In this document: piece after piece, positions 16,576 through 26,300 of the stretch
Numbering within the stretch: the stretch's first letter is position 1
How the letters are laid out: each line of letters begins with the position of its first letter
Assembly (NCBI GenBank): GCA_964564635.1
Contig: CAZMAR010000003.1
Span: forward strand, 62,001 to 126,000
Source: Tepidaquicella sp964564635
Lineage (GTDB): Bacteria > Bacteroidota > Ignavibacteria > Tepidaquicellales > Tepidaquicellaceae
DNA: 64,000 nt
Direction of reading: 5' to 3'
Translations under genes and position numbers: made by a program
Notes under the pieces: generated by a model
Databases searched by the model: none
What the model saw: only the letters and a program-made list of their open reading frames with translations
What the model was told of the DNA's origin: nothing

Positions 16576-16600
16576 AATAAAATCTCCGAGTATACTTTAA

Positions 16601-17227
16601 TTATAAAATCTTTTCACCTCTACAAATCCAAACCTTAACACCAATTGCACCATAAATTGTATGTGCTGTAACAGAAGCATAATCTATATCAGCCCTTAGA
16701 GTCTGTAAAGGAATTCTACCTTCTTTATATTGCTCAGAGCGGGCAATTTCTGCTCCACCTAATCTACCGCTACACATAACCTTAATACCTTCTGCACCTG
16801 CCCTCATAGTAGCTGTAATTGCTGTTTTCATAGCCCTTCTGAAAGAAACTCTCATAGATATCTGCTGGGCTATCAACTCTGCAACAAGCTGCGCATTTAA
16901 CTCAGGTTTTTTTATCTCAGAAACATTAATCTTAACATCTTTATTTGTAAGCGACTTTATCTCTTCTTCAAGTTTCGTTATTTCATTTCCACTTTTTCCT
17001 ATTACAAATCCGGGTCGCGAAGTTAAAATTGTAAGAGTGACTTTTTTAAGTGTACGCTCTATGATGACTTTTGCAACTCCAGCTTTTTCAAGGCGTTTAC
17101 GAAGATAATTCCTGATGATGGAATCTTCCTGAAGTTTTGTGGAAAAACTCTTGTCATCATACCAGTTAGAATCCCAGGTGTTTATAACACCTAATCTAAA
17201 GCCAATCGGATTTGTCTTCTGTCCCAA
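16601..17227 (-). CDS. rpsC: 30S ribosomal protein S3
   Basis: This 208-residue protein lies at the mRNA entry site. It starts MGQKTNPIGFRLGVINTWDS, has the KH-domain GxxG as VIGKSGNEI, and the C-terminal domain with GAEGIKVMCSGRLGGAEIA. It sits between rplV and rplP. Confidence 0.97.
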   Translation of the reverse strand: MGQKTNPIGFRLGVINTWDSNWYDDKSFSTKLQEDSIIRNYLRKRLEKAGVAKVIIERTLKKVTLTILTSRPGFVIGKSGNEITKLEEEIKSLTNKDVKINVSEIKKPELNAQLVAELIAQQISMRVSFRRAMKTAITATMRAGAEGIKVMCSGRLGGAEIARSEQYKEGRIPLQTLRADIDYASVTAHTIYGAIGVKVWICRGEKIL

Positions 17228-17241
17228 ATACTCTCCTTAAT

Positions 17242-17892
17242 TTATTTTTCTTTTTTCTTTTTTGGTTTTAATTCTTTTTTAGGTTTTTCTTCTTTTTTCT
17301 TTGCCTTTTCAACAGATTTCTTTTCCTCTGTCTTCTTTTCTTTCTTCTCTTTCAAACTTGTTTTCGTTTTTTTCTTCTCTTTTGGTTTTTCGATTGTGGT
17401 TTCATCTTCTACTTCAGGCGTCTCCTTCTCAACTTCCTGCTCTTCAATTTTTTCCTTTACCGATTCAATTTTCTTGGTTGAAGCTCCTTTTTTCTTTGGT
17501 TTGGGTTTTTCCTCTTCTGCAACCTGAACTTCCGGTGCTTTCTTTTCTTCTTCTTCGTATTCAACGACTATGGATAAGTGTGTAGACCTTTTTCTTATTC
17601 TATATGCTCGTCCCTGAGGTGCAGGTCTTATCCTTTTTAAAGTGGGACCACCATCAACGGATACAGTTTTTATTCTTACTTTATCCATATCAAGTTTCCC
17701 GACATCTAATGCTGCCAGTAGATTATCATAAGCAGATTTTAAAGTCTTGAAAACTTCTTCCGATGCATGCTTTTTGGTAAACTTTAAAATATTTAACCCT
17801 TCTTCTACATTTTTATTCCTAATCAAATCAGCTACTATTCTCATTTTTTTTGGCGATGACGGGATGTATCTTTTTATTGCTCTTGCTTCCAT
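17242..17892 (-). CDS. rplV: 50S ribosomal protein L22 with ~105-residue Lys/Glu tail
   Basis: Residues 1 to about 112 are a normal L22, with its beta-hairpin reaching the exit tunnel (DGGPTLKRIRPAPQGRAYRI then RKRSTHLSIVVEYEEEEKK). Residues about 113-216 are a low-complexity, highly charged tail made of Lys, Glu, Thr and Pro (SLKEKKEKKTEEKKSVE, ending KPKKKKEK). The tail doubles the length of the protein. Its start codon overlaps the rpsS stop. The tail is in frame and ends at a clear stop, so it is not an assembly accident on its face. Confidence 0.94.
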   Translation of the reverse strand: MEARAIKRYIPSSPKKMRIVADLIRNKNVEEGLNILKFTKKHASEEVFKTLKSAYDNLLAALDVGKLDMDKVRIKTVSVDGGPTLKRIRPAPQGRAYRIRKRSTHLSIVVEYEEEEKKAPEVQVAEEEKPKPKKKGASTKKIESVKEKIEEQEVEKETPEVEDETTIEKPKEKKKTKTSLKEKKEKKTEEKKSVEKAKKKEEKPKKELKPKKKKEK

Positions 17893-18185
17893 TATTTCTT
17901 AACACCTCCAGCTTTTTCTTCTTTTCTTTGCCCAGAGTGAGCTCTAAAAGTTCTTGTCATAGCAAATTCACCAAGTTTATGCCCAACCATATTCTCAGTA
18001 ATAAAGACAGGAACAAATTGTTTGCCATTATGAATAGAAAAAGTATGTCCAATAAATTCAGGTATAATAGTACACGCTCTTGACCAGGTTTTAATAATTT
18101 TTTTCTGCTTTTTAGCATTCAATTGTTCAACCTTTTTTAGAAGTTTGTAGTCTATATAGGGTCCTTTTTTAAGCGAACGTGTCAT
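17892..18185 (-). CDS. rpsS: 30S ribosomal protein S19
   Basis: This 97-residue protein of the 30S head is recognised by MTRSLKKGPYIDYKLLKKV, CTIIPEFIGHTFSIHNGKQF and MVGHKLGEFAMTRTFRAHSG. It starts 5 nt after the rplB stop and overlaps rplV by 1 nt. Confidence 0.97.
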   Translation of the reverse strand: MTRSLKKGPYIDYKLLKKVEQLNAKKQKKIIKTWSRACTIIPEFIGHTFSIHNGKQFVPVFITENMVGHKLGEFAMTRTFRAHSGQRKEEKAGGVKK

Positions 18186-18190
18186 ATAAT

Positions 18191-19012
18191 TTACTTCCTC
18201 TTTTTAACTATATATTTATTAGAGATTTTTTTCTTTTTTCTTGTCTTGTAACCTTTTGCAGGTAAACCCCACGGGCTTACAGGATGCCCACCACCAGAGG
18301 TTTTTCCTTCTCCACCACCCATAGGATGGTCAATTGGATTCATTGCTACTCCTCTTGTATGGGGTCTTCTCCCTAACCATCTTGATCTACCCGCTTTACC
18401 TAAACTAATATTCTCATGGTCAATATTGCTAACAATACCGATTGTTGCTTTGCATTCGTTCAAAATCATTCTCACTTCACCTGAAGGCAATTTTATTTGA
18501 CAATATTTTTCGTCTTTTGCAACTATTTGTGCAGATGTACCAGCACTTCTTGCAAGTTGGGCACCTTTTCCAGGTTTTAGTTCAACATTATGTATAAAAG
18601 TACCTACTGGAATAGCAGAAACTTGCATTGTATTTCCGGTTTTTATTTCTGCTTCATTAGAAGATTGTACTGAATCACCTGGCTTCAAAGTATCCGGTGC
18701 AATTATATAACTTTTTTCGCCATCAGGATATTGAATTAGTGCTATTCTTGCAGAGCGATTCGGGTCATATTCAATAGCAAGAACTTTTGCTTCATCTTCT
18801 CTTGTCCTCTTGAAATCTATAATTCTATATTTTCTCTTATGACCGCCGCCACGATGCCTGGATGTAATTCTACCTTTGTTGTTCCTGCCACCAGATTTCT
18901 TCAAAGGAGCAGTTAAAGATTTTTCAGGCTTTTCCTTTGTTATCTCCTCAAAGGTAGAAACTGAGTAAAATCTTGTTGCTGCTGTTACGGGTTTTAGTTT
19001 TCGTAAAGCCAT
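18191..19012 (-). CDS. rplB: 50S ribosomal protein L2
   Basis: This 273-residue protein is needed for peptidyl-transferase centre assembly. It is recognised by NNKGRITSRHRGGGHKRKYR, PGKGAQLARSAGTSAQIVAK and MNPIDHPMGGGEGKTSGGGH. It is the first gene of the ribosomal block here; in most bacteria rpsJ-rplC-rplD-rplW precede it, but upstream there are about 510 nt without a ribosomal gene. A promoter-like sequence lies 50 nt before the ATG. Confidence 0.97.
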   Translation of the reverse strand: MALRKLKPVTAATRFYSVSTFEEITKEKPEKSLTAPLKKSGGRNNKGRITSRHRGGGHKRKYRIIDFKRTREDEAKVLAIEYDPNRSARIALIQYPDGEKSYIIAPDTLKPGDSVQSSNEAEIKTGNTMQVSAIPVGTFIHNVELKPGKGAQLARSAGTSAQIVAKDEKYCQIKLPSGEVRMILNECKATIGIVSNIDHENISLGKAGRSRWLGRRPHTRGVAMNPIDHPMGGGEGKTSGGGHPVSPWGLPAKGYKTRKKKKISNKYIVKKRK

Positions 19013-19061
19013 TAAAAAATAATCTATTAAGGGTTAAAAGAGCAAAAAATTACAAAACTGC

Positions 19062-19090
19062 AAATTATCAATATTTAAATTTAAAGTCAA
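19062..19090 (-). promoter_or_regulatory. Candidate sigma-70 promoter for the ribosomal block
   Basis: On the minus strand, TTGACT (19085-19090) and TAATTT (19062-19067) are spaced by 17 nt. The expected transcription start is about 45 nt before the rplB ATG. It is the only well-placed candidate I see in the gap before the block. Confidence 0.5.
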
Positions 19091-19270
19091 TATATTAAGA
19101 AATATAAAACTTTCATTTTTTCCCCTGCTATTTTTTATTCTTAATATTGCTTTTTAGAAAAAATATTATTCTTTATTTAACTTTATACTTTCTCTTCAAA
19201 AATAAACTGTTTGTAACCTATAGTTAAGCCACCGAAAACTTTAATATTGAATACAATATTAAACTTTATT

Positions 19271-19497
19271 TTATAATTCTTTAAGTCCAGAACTATTATA
19301 AATATTTTCCAAATCATTTTGTGAGATGGAAAATTCCTTATTCTCTAAATTATTATAATCAAAAAGATAATAATCTAAATACTTAATCTTAATTTTATTA
19401 AACAGGAATAGTTCCAATATAATTCTTGAGAATGTTCTTTGAAAACCCTTCCATTATAAAATAAACATTCTGTAATTTTTTCATTGTGAATATTCAT
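19271..19497 (-). pseudogene. Possible degraded small gene downstream of moxR
   Basis: The 510-nt gap between rplB and moxR otherwise holds only the rplB promoter candidate. Within it the minus strand has a short frame from an ATG at 19497 (MNIHNEKITECLFYNG, VFKEHSQ) that stops early. An overlapping frame continues as LELFLFNKIKIKYLDYYLF and ends SSGLKEL at a TAA at 19271. Joining the two would need one indel near 19425. No family is recognised. It may be remnant coding DNA or chance. Confidence 0.22.
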
Positions 19498-19523
19498 TTA
19501 AAAATCAAACTTCAATTGAAAAT

Positions 19524-20498
19524 TTAAAATAAAGTTTTAATTATATCCTCTACCTTAATATTATCTGCTTCTGCATTGAAGTTTGGAATTAATCTATGTC
19601 TCAATACAGGGAGTGAATATTTTTTTATGTCTTCTTTTGATGGTGTAAGTCTGCCATCAAGAATACAAGCTGCTTTTGCTGCAAGAATCAGATATTGAGA
19701 TGCTCTCGGACCTGCACCCCAGTTGATATAATCTTTTATCATCTTTGGAGCAGAAGAATTAGATGGGCGGGTTAGTGATACTTGTTTTACAGTATACTCT
19801 GCAAGTTCATCAGCGACGGGGACTTTTCTAACCAAATCCTGAAACTCTAAAATTTCTTTTTTAGTGAAAATAATTTTTAATTCAGGACTGTACATACTTG
19901 TTGTCTTTTTTATAATTTCAACTTCCTCTTCGTTATTCGGATAATCCAACCACAGATTGAACATAAATCTATCAAGTTGTGCTTCTGGTAATGGATAGGT
20001 CCCTTCCTGTTCAATTGGATTCTGAGTTGCTAAAACAAAGAAAGGTTCTTCAAGCACATAAGATGTACCAGCCGCTGTAACCCTATGTTCTTGCATAGCT
20101 TCGAGCAATGCTGATTGTGTTTTCGGTGGTGTACGGTTAATTTCATCAGCAAGAATCATATTTGCAAATACAGGACCCTTAACAAAAATAAATCCTTTGA
20201 CACCAGTATTTTTAGATTCAAACACTTCTGTACCTGTAATGTCTGAAGGCATTAAATCAGGCGTAAACTGAATTCTACTAAATTTCAAGTCAAGTAAATC
20301 AGCAAGTGTTTTTACAATCAATGTTTTACCAAGCCCAGGCACTCCTATTAATAGACAATGTCCTTTACACAGAATAGAAATCAAAATTTGATTTATGATT
20401 TCTTTTTGACCAACTATAATTTTTGAAATTTCGTTAATCAGCTCAATATATTTTTTATTTAACTTTTCAACAAGTTCTATTTCGTTTTTTTCTACCAT
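19524..20498 (-). CDS. MoxR-family AAA+ ATPase
   Basis: This 324-residue cytosolic AAA+ chaperone-like ATPase belongs to a family that usually helps mature or activate protein complexes, often with VWA/DUF58 partners. Visible marks are Walker A LIGVPGLGKTLIVK, Walker B ILADEINRTPPKTQSALLEAM, sensor 1 VLATQNPIEQEGTYPLPEAQ and the lid region with RASQYLILAAKAACIL. No VWA partner follows it; downstream lies the non-ribosomal gap before rplB. It is 21 nt behind an M16 protease pair, probably in one transcript. Confidence 0.9.
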   Translation of the reverse strand: MVEKNEIELVEKLNKKYIELINEISKIIVGQKEIINQILISILCKGHCLLIGVPGLGKTLIVKTLADLLDLKFSRIQFTPDLMPSDITGTEVFESKNTGVKGFIFVKGPVFANMILADEINRTPPKTQSALLEAMQEHRVTAAGTSYVLEEPFFVLATQNPIEQEGTYPLPEAQLDRFMFNLWLDYPNNEEEVEIIKKTTSMYSPELKIIFTKKEILEFQDLVRKVPVADELAEYTVKQVSLTRPSNSSAPKMIKDYINWGAGPRASQYLILAAKAACILDGRLTPSKEDIKKYSLPVLRHRLIPNFNAEADNIKVEDIIKTLF

Positions 20499-20519
20499 AA
20501 CTTTTTTCTTATTTTCAAA

Positions 20520-21866
20520 TTATAAATTTTCTATATTTTGTATTATTTCGACTTTACCAAAATCCTCAAGAGCATTTTTCAATTCCTTTTCTGAACTAAC
20601 AACCGATATTACTAAATTTTCCGTATCAATATATTTATTTGCAACTTTAAAAATATCATTTATATTAACCATACAAACTTTCGATAATAGTGTATTGTAA
20701 TAATCTTTCTTTAAATTATATAACTCTAATTGCAGAACTTTTGTTGCAATATCCGTGGAGGTCTCAAGTTGTAGGGGATAATTCCCTACTATATAATTTT
20801 TAACATTGATTAACTCTTCCTCTGAAACTTTTTTTCTTTTTATCTCTTTCAATTCTTTTAGAATTTCTTTAATTGCAATTATTGTATGTTTATTATCTAC
20901 ACTTGTCTCAATATAAAAATCTCCCTGATATTTCTTACAGTTGAATTCAGAATATGCATTATAAGTACATCCCTGAAATTCTCTTAGATTTCTATTGATT
21001 CTTGAAATAAAAGAACCACCAAGCAAAGTATTCATTACCTTAAGTTTAATCAAATCGGGGCAATTTTTATTAACCCCAATGTGACCTATGTTGATATTGG
21101 ATTGTACAGCACCTTTTCTTGGAACAATGTAAATAGAAATTCCTTTTATGTTATTCGGGGGATACACTGTAAAGTTAGGAACTCTCTTAGGTTTCCAATC
21201 AAAGAAATATTTTTCTGTATAATTTAATGCTTTCACCGGTGTTATATCACCCACTAATATTGCTATCAAGTTATTTGGTAAAAAGAAATTTTCAAAGAAT
21301 TTAATTAAATCGTTTCTTGTAATTTTATTTAAAGAATCTAAAGTCCCTTCAGTATCAATACCGTATAATGATTTGCCATAAATCTTTCTTTTAAAAACTT
21401 TTCTTGAAAGATATTCACCATAATTGGAGTTAAATTTAATTAAATTAATTTTTTGAGCTCTGATTCTCTCAATCTCTTCTTCTTTAAAAATAGAGTTTCT
21501 CAATAAATTATTTGAGAGTGAAAAAATACTTTCAAAATTACTTTTTAATGAATGAAAAATTATATATGAGGAATCATAATTACAGCCGCTAATTATATAC
21601 CCACCGCTGGACTCAACCAGATTTGCAATATCTGTTGCAGTATATTCATCAGTTCCCTTTATAAGCAATTCAGAAGTAAATGAACACAATCCATAAAGTT
21701 TTTTCTCATTATATGAATCACTTATCGAACCATTTTTAAAAACAAAAGATGATGTAATCACTGGAAATCTTTTATCAGTAATAACAATAAGAGTTATGCC
21801 ATTTCTTAATCTACACTTAAAATATTCCGGAAATTTGATGTCCTTACATTTCATATATATAAACAA
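20520..21866 (-). CDS. M16-family peptidase-like protein lacking the zinc motif (partner subunit)
   Basis: This 448-residue protein has the two-half M16 fold: N-terminal FKNGSISDSYNEKKLYGLCS and SFTSELLIKGT where active members have HxxEH, then PNNLIAILVGDITP and a C-terminal half with GGSFISRINRNLRE. The zinc-binding HxxEH is missing, as in the R/Y-motif-bearing subunits of heterodimeric M16B proteases, so it should act together with the upstream active subunit (10-nt gap). No signal peptide is clear. The target substrate is unknown. Confidence 0.82.
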   Translation of the reverse strand: MFIYMKCKDIKFPEYFKCRLRNGITLIVITDKRFPVITSSFVFKNGSISDSYNEKKLYGLCSFTSELLIKGTDEYTATDIANLVESSGGYIISGCNYDSSYIIFHSLKSNFESIFSLSNNLLRNSIFKEEEIERIRAQKINLIKFNSNYGEYLSRKVFKRKIYGKSLYGIDTEGTLDSLNKITRNDLIKFFENFFLPNNLIAILVGDITPVKALNYTEKYFFDWKPKRVPNFTVYPPNNIKGISIYIVPRKGAVQSNINIGHIGVNKNCPDLIKLKVMNTLLGGSFISRINRNLREFQGCTYNAYSEFNCKKYQGDFYIETSVDNKHTIIAIKEILKELKEIKRKKVSEEELINVKNYIVGNYPLQLETSTDIATKVLQLELYNLKKDYYNTLLSKVCMVNINDIFKVANKYIDTENLVISVVSSEKELKNALEDFGKVEIIQNIENL

Positions 21867-21876
21867 AAAAAAGATT

Positions 21877-23127
21877 TTACTTCTTCAAATAAGTAATCAC
21901 GAGTCTGTTTTCAATATTTAAATATTTTTCCAATGTTTTTATAATATCCTCTCTTGTGATATTTAAATAATTTTTGATATCTTCATTAATAAGATTTATA
22001 TTATTTAGGTAGAGTTCATAAGAAATGAAAGACTGAGCTATTGAGAAATTTTTTTGATAACCATTAGCATAAGCAAGATGTATTTTATTTTTCGCTTTGA
22101 CTAATTCTTCATCAGAAAATTCACCTCTTCTCAAAGAATCTATCTCAAAAAATATTAATGACTCAATTTCTTTATCATACTTCTTATTATCAAAAAGGAC
22201 AGAAATCTCAAAAGAACCTGCGTGTTGAAATGAAGATGGTAGAGTATAAATCATTTGAGCAATTTTCTTCTCGTAAATCAGATTCTTATATAATCGTGAG
22301 CTGAAACCATCACTTAAAATAATTGATATCAACTTTAATATATAATACTCTTTCGTATTTCTTGCAGGTATTTTAAAGAAGATAAACTTTCCATTTAAGT
22401 CCAAATTTACTCTCGATTTCGGATAAATTATCACCGGGTTTTTAAATTCACTATCTGTAAAGTTATATGCATCGATTTTTTTCTTCGGAATAGAACCGTA
22501 ATAATTATTTAATATAATTTCTGTTTTTCTATAATCAATATTACCAACAACGGAAATTATACAATTATTTGCAATATAATATTTATTAAAAAAATTCTTA
22601 ATATCATCGGTTGTAATTCTTTCTATATCCTCTGCTTTACCAATTATGGGGATTTCATAATCGGTATTTTTAAAAAGATTTTTTGAATATAATAATTCAA
22701 CATCTCCGTAAGGAGTATTATCATACGCTTCATATTTTTCTTCAATAACTACTCTTCTTTGAATATCTACACTTTCTTCATTAAAATTAATATTATTAAA
22801 CCTTTCAGCATCTAAAGAAGCAGCAAATTCAAATTTATGTGAAGGAATTTGGATATAATAATAAGTATAATCATAACTCGTAGCAGCATTGGAGTCACCA
22901 CCGTTCAATGTAATCATTTTGTCAAAATAATTTCTTTCTTCCCCTATTTTTTCGGAAAACATTAAGTGTTCAAGTAAATGAGCAATTCCCTTTTTCCCCT
23001 TAGGTTCCATTTTAGAACCAACCTTGAAACAAACAAAAATAATAGAAATCGGTATTCTTCTATTCCTCGACATTATAACCTTAATCCCATTATCAAGATA
23101 GGTTTCTACAAATGGTATCCTATTCAT
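21877..23127 (-). CDS. M16-family zinc peptidase, active subunit
   Basis: This 416-residue protein has the inverted zinc motif HLLEH in KKGIAHLLEHLMFSEKIG, with the downstream Glu expected near VVIEEKYEAYDNTPY. It is followed by IANNCIISVVGNIDYRK and a C-terminal half (SIILSDGFSSRLYKNLI). M16B enzymes are clam-shell peptidases that degrade or process peptides. It is the first gene of an apparent operon with the inactive partner and MoxR. No clear signal peptide is seen. The 186-nt gap to the divergent gene at 23314 must hold promoters for both. Confidence 0.88.
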   Translation of the reverse strand: MNRIPFVETYLDNGIKVIMSRNRRIPISIIFVCFKVGSKMEPKGKKGIAHLLEHLMFSEKIGEERNYFDKMITLNGGDSNAATSYDYTYYYIQIPSHKFEFAASLDAERFNNINFNEESVDIQRRVVIEEKYEAYDNTPYGDVELLYSKNLFKNTDYEIPIIGKAEDIERITTDDIKNFFNKYYIANNCIISVVGNIDYRKTEIILNNYYGSIPKKKIDAYNFTDSEFKNPVIIYPKSRVNLDLNGKFIFFKIPARNTKEYYILKLISIILSDGFSSRLYKNLIYEKKIAQMIYTLPSSFQHAGSFEISVLFDNKKYDKEIESLIFFEIDSLRRGEFSDEELVKAKNKIHLAYANGYQKNFSIAQSFISYELYLNNINLINEDIKNYLNITREDIIKTLEKYLNIENRLVITYLKK

Positions 23128-23313
23128 TTAATTATGCTAAACAACTTTAAATAAAAATTTTTTGTATATATTAAAAAAACAAATTATCTTAATATGAATA
23201 TGCTGAAAGATAAATTTGCTTATTTCAATTTAAATTTTTTATGCTTAAAATACAAGTAAATGTATTTATTAATTACTCTTGATTATTAAAAAAAATTTCA
23301 ATTATATTACAAT

Positions 23314-26300
23314 ATGAAAAACACGAAAATTTCAAATATTATATTCAACCTTATTTTAATATTCCTGATATTTAGTTTCCTACCAGCAGAATCACAGGAA
23401 TTTGGGAAAAATAAAGTACAGTATAAAAATTTCAAATGGAAATTTATTCAGTCGAAACATTTTGATATATACTTTTATGATAATGGATATGATATCGCAG
23501 AATTTACAGCTGTAGAAGCAGAAAAAGCCCTTCAGAAATTGACTGCAAATTTAGATTATTATATATCTAACCGCATACCTATTATTCTATTTATCTCATC
23601 AAACGACTTCCAACAGAATAATGTAATAGAAGAATATTTACCCGAAGGAGTCGGAGGAGTAACAGAACTTTTTAAAAATAGAATACTAATACCTTTTGAG
23701 GGTAATTATGAACAATTCAGACATGTAATACATCACGAGTTATTACACGGGTTTATGAATGATATGTTCTATGGAGGTTCAATACAAAATATCATAGCAA
23801 AGAATATAACCCTTTCATTTCCAACCTGGTTTGCTGAAGGAATGGCAGAAAGCCAGAGCCTGAACGGTCTTGATAAAGAGACTGATATGTATATAAGAGA
23901 TGCTATAATGAATGACTATCTTCCACCAATACAATATTGTGATGGATATTTAGCATATAGAGGCGGTCAAAGTTTCTTCTCATTCCTGATGGACTATTAT
24001 GGTGAACACAAGATTGGGGAGTTGATGAACAACATAAAATCTCTAAATGATGTTAATGAAGGATTTAAAGAAACATACAAATTAGAATTAGAAAAACTTT
24101 CAGAGAAATGGCATAAAGAACTGAAAAAAGTATATTGGTCTGATGCTGTTAATAGGGAAGAAGTTTTAGATTTTGCAAAAATGCTTACTGACCATACAAA
24201 AGATGGAGGATTTTATAACATTGCTCCTTCTATTTCACCAGATGGGAAAATGTTTTTATTTATTTCAAATCGTGATGACTATTTTGATGTATTCCTTGCA
24301 GATGCAAATACAGGAGAAATAATTGATAAAGTTGTCGAAGGAAATACAACAAACAATTTTGAGGAACTGCAGGTACTTACCCCAGGTCTCACCTGGTCAC
24401 CCAATTCAAGAAAAATGGCTATAAGCGTTAAAGCAGGAGAAAGTGATGCAATATTTGTAATAGACTTAAACAGCGGTGATGATGAAAAATTACCTATAAG
24501 TTTACCTTCAATTTCAAATGCAAGCTGGTCGCCAAAACAAAATTTTCTTGCTTTTACAGGTAATAATGGCAGGCAATCTGATATATATGTTTATGATTTC
24601 CAGACAAAAAAAATTACAAATTTAACTAATGATATATTCTCAGATGAAAATCCTGTTTGGTCTTATGATAGCAAATATATTTACTTTGATTCTGACAGGA
24701 AAGATTTTATTAACCCCTCTCTGCTACCTAAGGATTTTAAAATCTACTCAATGAATTATAACGGCAGAGGAATTTATAGAATAAATATAACAACTAAAGA
24801 AATTGAAAAAGTAATAGATAATCCTGATGCAAATGAGAAATATGTTCAATTAAGTTCAGATGGAAAAAAATTACTTTATGTTTCTGATATAAACGGAATA
24901 GACAATTTGTATATGAGAGAATATGATGAAGAGGGAAATTATAAAGAGAAGCCAATTACAAATAGTATAAATCCTATCACACAAATAACATTATCAAAAG
25001 ATGGAAAAAAATTATTGTTTGTTGCATTAAATAAACTTGGTTATGATATTTTCTCAATGGATAATCCTTTTGAAAGAAATTTAGGAGTGGATAAGCTTGA
25101 GCCTACGAACTATGTAAAAAACAAACTTAAGAAGGATGAATTAACAAAACTAAAGGATACAAATAAAATAGTAAGAGATACTATACCGAATGATTCAAAT
25201 CAATCAGTGAAGGAAATGAATAATTTGACTGGGAAAGATTCAACACAAAAAAATGTAAATAATGTTATTGTTGATTTCAAAAAGAAAAAATCAAACAAGA
25301 AATTCATAACTGATGATTCAGACTATGTTAATAATATTAACTTTCAGATAAAAGAGAACATAAATCCTGATGGCAGTTTTAGAATTAGTGATTACAAAAT
25401 AAAATTTTCTCCCGACCTTGTTTATGGAAACGCAAGTTATTCAAGCTTTTATGGCGTTCAGGGTACTGCATCAATTTCTTTAAGCGATTTGATGGGAAAT
25501 CACCGTATTAACATTTTGACATCAATGGTAATAGATCTCAAGAACAGTGATTATGCATTATCTTATTATTATCTACCAAAAAGATTAGATATTGGTTTTG
25601 AATTATACCATACAGCCCGGTTTATATTATATAATAGAGGATATGGAGATGAACTTTTCAGATATAGAAATTTAGGAGCCAGTCTTTTATTTTCATATCC
25701 ATTAACAAGATTTAAACGGTTTGATGGCGGACTATTTTTAATGCATGTAACTCAGGAAAACCTCGATAATAACGAAGAACCGATGAATTCAAATACATTT
25801 TTAGTTCCTACAATTAGATATGTATTCGATAATTCACTCTGGGGATATCTTGCTCCGGAAAAGGGTTCAAGATTTAATATTACATTATTAGGTTCTCCAA
25901 AATTAGGAAGTGATGGTATTGAATTTGCTTCTATAATGGGAGATTTTAGAAAATATTTTAAAATCGCTGATGGTTTTTCGTTCGCAATGAGATTAAATTT
26001 AGGGGCAAGTTTTGGTAGAAATCCTCAAAGATTTTATATAGGAGGAACTGAAAATTGGATAAATAGAGAATTTGAAAATGATAATATACCGATTAGTAAC
26101 ATAGATGAATATGCATTTTCTATGCCTATATTACCATTAAGAGGTTACAATTTTGATAGAATGTCAGGTTCTCGCTTCGCACTTACTAACCTGGAATTCA
26201 GGTTCCCTCTCTTCCGGTATTTAATTCTTGGTGTTTTACCTCTTGGTTTTCAGGATATTCAAGGGAATCTATTCCTTGATGCAGGAACTGCCTGGCGAGA

